In this document: positions 32,443 to 37,528 of the stretch, piece by piece
Position numbering within the stretch: position 1 is the first letter of the stretch
Layout: each line of letters opens with the position of its first letter
NCBI GenBank assembly: GCA_945871425.1
Contig: CAMBVS010000039.1
Coordinates: 1-37,528 of the forward strand
Direction: 5' to 3'
Source: Rhizobium sp. Q54
GTDB lineage: Bacteria; Pseudomonadota; Alphaproteobacteria; SHVZ01
DNA: 37,528 bases
Notes under the pieces: generated by a model
Seen by the model: only the letters and a program-made list of their open reading frames with translations
Databases searched by the model: none
Told to the model about the DNA's origin: nothing
Position numbers and translations under genes: made by a program

Positions 32443-33372
32443 TCAGCGCGCCTCGATGGCGAGCTGGGCCGCTGCCAGATCCTCGAGCGCCGTCCCGACC
32501 GACTTGAAGACGGTGATCTCGCCGGACGAAACCCGGCCGCCGATCTGGCCTCGGGTCAGCTCGAACAGGTCGCCGACGACCTCCTTGAGGGCGCCCGAGG
32601 CCAGCGGCTGGACGATGTCGCCCGCTTCCTTCATCGCGCCGGCCCGGGTGTCGACATAGACCCGTCCCCGGCGAACCGAGTCGTCGTCGGTCTCGCGCAT
32701 CTTCGGGGTATAGGCGCCGACCAGGTCAAGATGGGCGCCGGCCTTGAGCCAGGCCCCCTTCACCACCGGATCGGCCGACAGCGTGGCGGTGGTGACGATG
32801 TCGGCGCTCCTGGCGGCTGCCTCGAGGTCCTCGGTCGCATCGACCGCGAGGCCCTTGGCTTGGAGCGACCGCGCGAGGGTGCGCGCGGTCTCCGCATTGC
32901 GGCCCCAGACCGAGACCCGGCGGATGGGCCGGACCGCTGCATGGGCCTGGATCAGGTGGGGGGCGAGCGCCCCGGTGCCGATCATCAGGTGATGGCCGGC
33001 ATCCTCGCGCGCGAGATAGGAGGCGGCCAGCGCCGAGGCGGCGGCGGTGCGCCGGAGCGTCAGCATCCGCCCGTCGATCAGTGCCAGCGGCTGCCCGGTG
33101 GTGCCGTCGAGGAGCGTGTAGATGCCCATGACCGCCGGCAGGCCCTTGGCGCCGTTGCCGGGGAAGACCGTCACGGTCTTGACCCCGATGTGCTTGCCGA
33201 CCTGCCAGGCCGGCATCAGCAGCAGGATCGCCTCCGGCGCCTCCGGCACCCGGACCGGGTGGTGATGGCGGGTCGGAAGCTCGCAGCCGGCGCGGAACAT
33301 GTCGCGCAGCCGCTCGATCAGGGTGGGGAAGTCGAGGCGGCGCTCGACCTCCGTCGCATCCAGGGTCTGCAT
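32443..33372 (-). CDS. ornithine cyclodeaminase / mu-crystallin family protein
   Basis: 309 aa NAD(P)-binding protein. KTVTVFPGNGAKGLPAVMGIY and DGRMLTLRRTAAASALAA are the substrate pocket with the conserved Arg/Lys; MIGTGALAPHLIQAHAAV is the dinucleotide loop (G-x-G-x-x-A). Members act as ornithine cyclodeaminases, alanine dehydrogenases or imine reductases, which cannot be told apart here. It lies 13 bases behind the lapA-like gene, so it may ride on the ihfB transcript. Confidence 0.9.
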   Translation of the reverse strand: MQTLDATEVERRLDFPTLIERLRDMFRAGCELPTRHHHPVRVPEAPEAILLLMPAWQVGKHIGVKTVTVFPGNGAKGLPAVMGIYTLLDGTTGQPLALIDGRMLTLRRTAAASALAASYLAREDAGHHLMIGTGALAPHLIQAHAAVRPIRRVSVWGRNAETARTLARSLQAKGLAVDATEDLEAAARSADIVTTATLSADPVVKGAWLKAGAHLDLVGAYTPKMRETDDDSVRRGRVYVDTRAGAMKEAGDIVQPLASGALKEVVGDLFELTRGQIGGRVSSGEITVFKSVGTALEDLAAAQLAIEAR

Positions 33373-33385
33373 GGCTCAGGTTACG

Positions 33386-33709
33386 CTAACGAGAGGGCGG
33401 GGGCAGGGCAGGGGAACGGCCTGGATCGGCGAGCTTCCGCTCTGCCGCCTCGGCCCGCTTCGCCTCGCGCCGGGCGCGGAGCCTGGCCGCCAGCGTCCCG
33501 AAGCCGGCGAATGCCGAGCCGGCGAGGAACCCCAGAGCCAGCAGGCCGAGAGCGAGAAGGTAGACCGGCATCTCGACCAGCTCGTCGAAGGGCCAGAGGC
33601 CGACGACGACCGGCCCGCGATTGGTGAGCGCGAAGGCGATGACGATGAGGGTCAGCGGGATGGTGATGATGGCCCCGAGCGCGCGAGCCGGCGCCGAGCG
33701 GCGGGCCAT
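33386..33709 (-). CDS. LapA-domain (DUF1049) inner-membrane protein
   Basis: 107 aa with two helices (about residues 12-30 and 47-70), FALTNRGPVVVGLWPF between them and a basic, Ala/Arg-rich cytosolic tail, as in LPS-assembly protein A and its relatives. Gene order rpsA-ihfB-lapA is conserved from gamma- to alphaproteobacteria. In enterics LapA works with LapB in control of lipopolysaccharide synthesis; no lapB is present here, so a transferred role is uncertain. It starts four bases after ihfB. Confidence 0.88.
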   Translation of the reverse strand: MARRSAPARALGAIITIPLTLIVIAFALTNRGPVVVGLWPFDELVEMPVYLLALGLLALGFLAGSAFAGFGTLAARLRARREAKRAEAAERKLADPGRSPALPPPSR

Positions 33710-33713
33710 GGCT

Positions 33714-34028
33714 TTAGTTCGCCGCGCCCTCGGCGTCGTCGGACGACTCTTCGCCGTTCAGGCGGTCGCGCAGCTGCTTGCCGGTCTTGAAGTACGGGAT
33801 GGCCTTGGCGGCGACGTCGACGGCCTCGCCGGTACGGGGATTGCGGCCCGTGCGCTGGGCCCGGCGCTTCACCGAGAAGGCGCCGAATCCGCGCAGCTCG
33901 ACGCGATCGCCGCGCGCAAGAGCCTTCGCTACCTCGTCGAAGATGGTCGAGACGATGCGTTCCACGTCACGCTGGAACAGGTGCGGGTTCATCTCAGCCA
34001 GACGCAGGATCAGTTCGGACTTGGTCAT
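33714..34028 (-). CDS. ihfB: integration host factor subunit beta
   Basis: DNA-bending nucleoid protein, partner of IhfA. 104 aa: [12 protein letters not shown] start, the [11 protein letters not shown] beta arm base, and GRNPRTGE with the intercalating Pro64. The C-terminus adds about ten acidic residues ([13 protein letters not shown]). The ATG at 34028 follows GGGGGA by six bases; the open frame extends upstream to 34136 but not plausibly. Separated from rpsA by a terminator hairpin. Confidence 0.95.
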   Translation of the reverse strand: MTKSELILRLAEMNPHLFQRDVERIVSTIFDEVAKALARGDRVELRGFGAFSVKRRAQRTGRNPRTGEAVDVAAKAIPYFKTGKQLRDRLNGEESSDDAEGAAN

Positions 34029-34188
34029 GCCGTTCCCCCGGTCGCTCCAGGCGTCCCTCTCGTCGGTGCACAAGTCTTCTGGCGGGACCCTGACCCCGCG
34101 GTCGAGGAGCGTGCCCGACCGGCCCCGGTCCGTCAAGGTCTAAGCCTCTCGGATTGCTGCCTTTTCCGTCGCGCCTCGTAGAAACGAC

Positions 34189-34212
34189 GAGGGGGCCCGT
34201 CTGGGCCCCCTC
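34189..34212 (-). terminator. rpsA terminator hairpin
   Basis: GAGGGGGCCC (34189-34198) pairs perfectly with GGGCCCCCTC (34203-34212). On the minus strand GTCGTTTC follows, a weak T-run. It lies 30 bases after the rpsA stop. Confidence 0.7.
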
Positions 34213-34241
34213 GCTGATGCCTCGAACCTGGGTCCGATCGG

Positions 34242-35966
34242 TCACTCCGGATCGGACTGGTCCCGCTCCTTTTCGCGCTTCTTGAACGCGGCGCCGAGGA
34301 TCTCGCCGAGGCGCGCGCCCGAGTCGGTCGAGCCGTACTCGGCCATCGCCTGCTTCTCCTCGTCCGTGTCCTTCGCCTTGACCGAGAGCGTGAGTTTGCG
34401 CGTCTTCGGGTCGATCTGCGTGATCTTGGCGTCGACCTTCTCGCCGACGGCGAAGCGGTCGGGCCGCTGCTCGGAGCGCTCGCGGGAGAGCTCGGACTTG
34501 CGGATGAAGCCGGCTACGCCATCGCCGACCAGGACGTCGAGTCCGGCCTCGTTGATCGCGGTGACCGTGCAGGTCACGACCTCGCCCTTCTTCAGCTTGG
34601 TCACGCCGGTCTCGAACGGATCGGAGCTCAGCTGCTTGATCCCGAGCGAGATCCGCTCCTTCTCCATGTCGACGTCGAGGACCTTCACCTTCACCATGTC
34701 GCCGCGCTTATGGTCCTTGATGGCGTCCTCGCCGGCGCGGTTCCAGTCGATGTCCGAGAGATGGACCATGCCGTCGATGTCGCCGGGAAGGCCCACGAAC
34801 AGGCCGAACTCGGTGATGTTCTTGACCTCGCCCTCGAGCTCGGCGCCCTGCGGGTACTTCTCCTGGAAGGCTTCCCACGGATTGGCCAGGCACTGCTTGA
34901 GGCCGAGCGAGATCCGGCGCTTCTGCGGATCGACGTCCAGCACCATCACCTCGACCTCCTGGCTGGTCGAGACGATCTTGCCGGGGTGAACGTTCTTCTT
35001 GGTCCAGCTCATCTCGGAGACGTGGACCAGGCCCTCGATCCCGGGCTCCAGCTCGACGAAGGCGCCGTAGTCGGTGATGTTGGTGACCCGCCCGGTGAAC
35101 TTGGCGTTGGCCGGATACTTGAACTCGACGCCTTCCCACGGATCGGCCTCGAGCTGCTTCATGCCGAGCGAGATGCGCTGGGTCTCCGGGTTGAAGCGGA
35201 TGACCTGGACCTTGACGTTCTGGCCGATCTGCAGCGCCTCGGACGGGTGGTTGATGCGACGCCAGGCGATGTCGGTGACGTGCAGCAGGCCGTCGACGCC
35301 GCCGAGATCCACGAAGGCGCCGTAGTCGGTGATATTCTTCACGACGCCCTGCAGGATCTGGCCTTCCTTGAGGTTGGCGACCAGCTCGGAGCGGGCCTCG
35401 GCGCGGCTCTCCTCGAGGACGGCGCGGCGCGAGACGACGATGTTGCCGCGGCGGCGGTCCATCTTGAGGATCTGGAACTGCTGCTGGGTGCCCAGGAGCG
35501 GGGTGATGTCGCGGACCGGGCGGATGTCGACCTGGCTTCCCGGCAGGAAGGCGACGGCGCCGGAGAGGTCGACGGTGAAGCCGCCCTTGACCCGCCCGAA
35601 GATGACGCCGGTGACCCGCTGGTTCTCCTGGAACGAGCGCTCGAGCAGCGACCAGGCCTCCTCGCGCCGCGCCTTCTCGCGCGACAGCTGGGCCTCGCCG
35701 TTCTTGTCTTCCATGCGCTCGAGGTAGACCTCGACCTCGTCGCCGACCTTGAGCTCGTGCGCCTGCCCGGGGGCGGCGAATTCCTTGAGCTGGACGCGGC
35801 CTTCGCTCTTGAGGCCGACGTCGACGACCGCCGTGTCGCCTTCGATGGCGACGACTCGGCCCTTCAGAACCGACCCTTCGAGGTTGTCGGCTTTGCCGAG
35901 CGACTCCTCCAGAAGGGCGGCGAAGCTTTCCTTGACGGCGCCAGCGGCCGCGGTGGCATTGGGCAT
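34242..35966 (-). CDS. rpsA: 30S ribosomal protein S1
   Basis: mRNA-binding ribosomal protein that helps translation initiation. 574 aa with six S1 (OB-fold) repeats; repeats three to six are easily seen by the recurring YGAFVDLGGVDGLLH, YGAFVELEPGIEGLVH and FGLFVGLPGDIDGMVH lines. The Glu-rich, Lys-rich last 30 residues end in KKREKERDQSDPE. The 119-base gap to cmk is C/T-rich and holds no ORF; it could include the S1 autoregulatory leader, which is not visible by eye. Confidence 0.97.
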   Translation of the reverse strand: MPNATAAAGAVKESFAALLEESLGKADNLEGSVLKGRVVAIEGDTAVVDVGLKSEGRVQLKEFAAPGQAHELKVGDEVEVYLERMEDKNGEAQLSREKARREEAWSLLERSFQENQRVTGVIFGRVKGGFTVDLSGAVAFLPGSQVDIRPVRDITPLLGTQQQFQILKMDRRRGNIVVSRRAVLEESRAEARSELVANLKEGQILQGVVKNITDYGAFVDLGGVDGLLHVTDIAWRRINHPSEALQIGQNVKVQVIRFNPETQRISLGMKQLEADPWEGVEFKYPANAKFTGRVTNITDYGAFVELEPGIEGLVHVSEMSWTKKNVHPGKIVSTSQEVEVMVLDVDPQKRRISLGLKQCLANPWEAFQEKYPQGAELEGEVKNITEFGLFVGLPGDIDGMVHLSDIDWNRAGEDAIKDHKRGDMVKVKVLDVDMEKERISLGIKQLSSDPFETGVTKLKKGEVVTCTVTAINEAGLDVLVGDGVAGFIRKSELSRERSEQRPDRFAVGEKVDAKITQIDPKTRKLTLSVKAKDTDEEKQAMAEYGSTDSGARLGEILGAAFKKREKERDQSDPE

Positions 35967-36085
35967 GATTTGAATCTCTTTCTCTGTATTCGGGTCCGGC
36001 CTTCTGCCCCGATCTCACTGTTGAGGGGCGGCCGTCCCGTCCTGCCCGGTCTTGCTCTTGGATCTCGAGCCGGGCTTTCGGGTCA

Positions 36086-36766
36086 TCACATCTCGGCGAC
36101 CGGACCCCCCGGACCGCCAGAGCTCCGCGAGCGGATGTAGGCGAGCGCCTCGGCGAATGCCTGATCGGCATCCATGTCCGTCGTATCGAGGACGAAGGCG
36201 TCGTCTGCACGCATGAGCGGTGATGCGGCGCGATTGCGGTCGCGCGCGTCCCGCTCCTGAAGATCCCGCAGAACGGCCCCTTCTATAGTGGCCGCGCCCT
36301 TGTCGCGCAACTCCTTCTCGCGCCGGGCCGCCCGTATCTCGACCCCGGCGTCGAGGAAGATCTTGGCGTCGGCGGCGGGGCAGACCACCGTGCCGATGTC
36401 GCGTCCGTCGATGACCACGCCTGCGGCGGCGCCGGGAGGAGAGGAGGCGAAGCGGCGCTGGAAATCGAGGAGGGCGGCCCTGACCTCGGGGATCGCCGCC
36501 ACCACCGAGGCGGCCCGGCCGGTCGCCTCGGCGCGGAGCGCGGGGTCGCCGAGGCCGCCGGGATCGAGGCTGCGGGCCGCCGCGGCTGCGGATTGGGGGT
36601 CGGCCGGGTCCTTTCCGGCGCGAAGAAGCGCCAGGCCGACCGCCCGGTAGAGCAGGCCCGAGTCGAGATGGGCGAAACCCAGATGGCGGGCCAGGCGTTT
36701 GGCGAGGGTGCCCTTGCCCGAAGCGGTCGGACCGTCGATGGCGACGACGAAGGAGGAGGCGGGCAT
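36086..36766 (-). CDS. cmk: cytidylate kinase
   Basis: Phosphorylates CMP and dCMP with ATP. 226 aa with P-loop GPTASGKGTLAKRL at 12-25 (Thr in place of the usual Ala), HLDSGLLYRAVG for the nucleotide pocket, VVIDGRDIGTVVCP and RDLQERDARDRNRAASPL with the lid arginines. AGGTGAG lies next to the ATG. Normally aroA stands directly upstream in alphaproteobacteria, but here a divergent TIGR02300 gene does. Confidence 0.95.
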   Translation of the reverse strand: MPASSFVVAIDGPTASGKGTLAKRLARHLGFAHLDSGLLYRAVGLALLRAGKDPADPQSAAAAARSLDPGGLGDPALRAEATGRAASVVAAIPEVRAALLDFQRRFASSPPGAAAGVVIDGRDIGTVVCPAADAKIFLDAGVEIRAARREKELRDKGAATIEGAVLRDLQERDARDRNRAASPLMRADDAFVLDTTDMDADQAFAEALAYIRSRSSGGPGGPVAEM

Positions 36767-36899
36767 CTCACCTGGATCGGGGCGGGCGGAGGGGATCGAA
36801 GCGATTTTGCTTTTGACAGGTGGGCGCGATCATGGCAATCCCGCCGCCCTGACGAATGGCCCAAGCTGACGTCTTTGCCGGGCCGCGGAGGATTTAGAA

Positions 36900-37244
36900 T
36901 TGGCCAAGCCGGAATGGGGAACCAAGCGCCAGTGCACGAGCTGCGGCGCCAGGTTCTACGACTTGATGAAGCCCGAGATCGCCTGCCCGAAATGCGGGAC
37001 GGTCTATGACCCGGAGGCGGCGACCAAATCGCGCCGGACCCGGCCCGCAGCCGAAAAGGCGGTGGCGGCGCGCGCGCCCGTCGTCGAGGAGGTCGAGGTT
37101 CCGGCCGAGGCAGCCGAGGCGCCTGCCGAGGGCGAGGCCGAGGAGGAGGACGAGGCGCTGATCGAGGATGCCTCGGACCTCGGCGAAGACGAGGACGACA
37201 TGGCCGAGGTGATCGAGAACGTCGAGGACGAGGAGGAGCGCTAG
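36900..37244 (+). CDS. TIGR02300 family zinc-ribbon protein
   Basis: 114 aa, a small family nearly restricted to alphaproteobacteria. Four cysteines (12, 15, 29, 32) in QCTSCG and ACPKCG form a zinc ribbon around ARFYDLMKPEI; from about residue 60 on the chain is very acidic (EEEDEALIEDASDLGEDEDD). Start is TTG with GGAGGA ten bases upstream and the family N-terminus AKPEWGTKR. Function unknown. It is divergent from cmk and followed by tRNA-Ala. Confidence 0.9.
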   Translation: MAKPEWGTKRQCTSCGARFYDLMKPEIACPKCGTVYDPEAATKSRRTRPAAEKAVAARAPVVEEVEVPAEAAEAPAEGEAEEEDEALIEDASDLGEDEDDMAEVIENVEDEEER

Positions 37245-37351
37245 GCGCCGCCCTGCCCTCGACGGGCGCTTCCCCGGAGTTTCCTGTTGCGCCCCGGGCG
37301 CGAGCGAACTATCTCAACACCGGCGTCGATCCCAGGGCGCCACGAGTCTTC

Positions 37352-37427
<76 letters not shown>

Positions 37428-37431
37428 ATAA

Positions 37432-37469
37432 AAACAAGGGTTTAGCTGGGAACGGCTGAACCCTTGTTT
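37432..37469 (+). terminator. long hairpin behind tRNA-Ala
   Basis: AAACAAGGGTTTAGC (37432-37446) pairs with GCTGAACCCTTGTTT (37455-37469) with one G-T pair and an eight-base loop. Could be the tRNA terminator, though no T-run follows; could also belong to an attachment region. Confidence 0.5.
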
Positions 37470-37528
37470 GCTATCTAGCTACAGATTGGCGACAGGTGGA
37501 GCGCCGACGCGGGTAGTCGCTGTGAATA

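Noticed and set aside
34710..36140. 476-residue plus-strand open frame opposite rpsA, and similar long frames opposite accD, trpB and pyrF
   Set aside because: All mirror conserved genes and show no domain of their own.

Overview
This is GC-rich chromosomal DNA from an alphaproteobacterium. The core cluster cmk-rpsA-ihfB-lapA-like, the linked pyrF/trpF...trpB-trpA-accD-folC run with trxA, and a TIGR02300 zinc-ribbon gene next to tRNA-Ala are typical of that class. Together with phaA-phaB, a class II ribonucleotide reductase and a DUF2125 gene they suggest a free-living Rhodospirillales- or Hyphomicrobiales-like bacterium. The order is a guess and the genus cannot be read from the sequence.

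Layout. 1-4.9 kb: a four-gene plus-strand operon for a Gld-type ABC transporter (ATPase, permease, GldG-like protein, DUF4340 protein) ending in a strong hairpin terminator. 5.0-6.95 kb: two unrecognised convergent genes, one with a PAGSPGGTGGQF motif and locally AT-richer sequence, the other a secreted Trp-rich protein. 7.1-9.5 kb: phaA-phaB (acetoacetyl-CoA formation and reduction) with a Nudix gene one base behind. 9.48-9.59 kb: a palindromic repeat element, then a DMT/EamA exporter. 10.4-13.1 kb: gloB-GST-cupin on the minus strand, divergent from a methyltransferase. 13.2-16.1 kb: chorismate mutase fused to a degenerate prephenate-dehydratase/ACT-like tail, hisC-type aminotransferase and prephenate dehydrogenase, a phenylalanine/tyrosine unit. 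16.1-22.2 kb, minus strand: nrdJ, two tandem-duplicated membrane histidine kinases and a DUF2125 gene, each overlapping the next.

22.3-23.2 kb: a SnoaL-like gene and trxA with its own promoter, leader hairpin and terminator. 23.2-23.8 kb: a GST gene broken by one frameshift. 23.9-31.9 kb, minus strand: pyrF-trpF-thioesterase, then MarR regulator-BNR propeller-MoaD-like protein, then trpB-trpA-accD-folC. The foreign-looking block sits between trpF and trpB. 31.95-33.4 kb: a GNAT acetyltransferase and an ornithine-cyclodeaminase-family protein. 33.4-36.8 kb: lapA-like, ihfB, rpsA and cmk on the minus strand. 36.9-37.5 kb: TIGR02300 gene and tRNA-Ala(GGC) on the plus strand, then AT-richer DNA with a long hairpin that may mark an island boundary.

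No transposase, integrase, CRISPR array, rRNA or plasmid-type origin is visible. Most of the window is ordinary core metabolism. The parts that merit attention are the MarR/propeller/MoaD cassette with its operator-promoter overlap, the PheA-like fusion, the paired orphan kinases beside nrdJ, the PAGS-motif gene, and the tRNA-Ala boundary. No intergenic stretch exceeds 300 bases.
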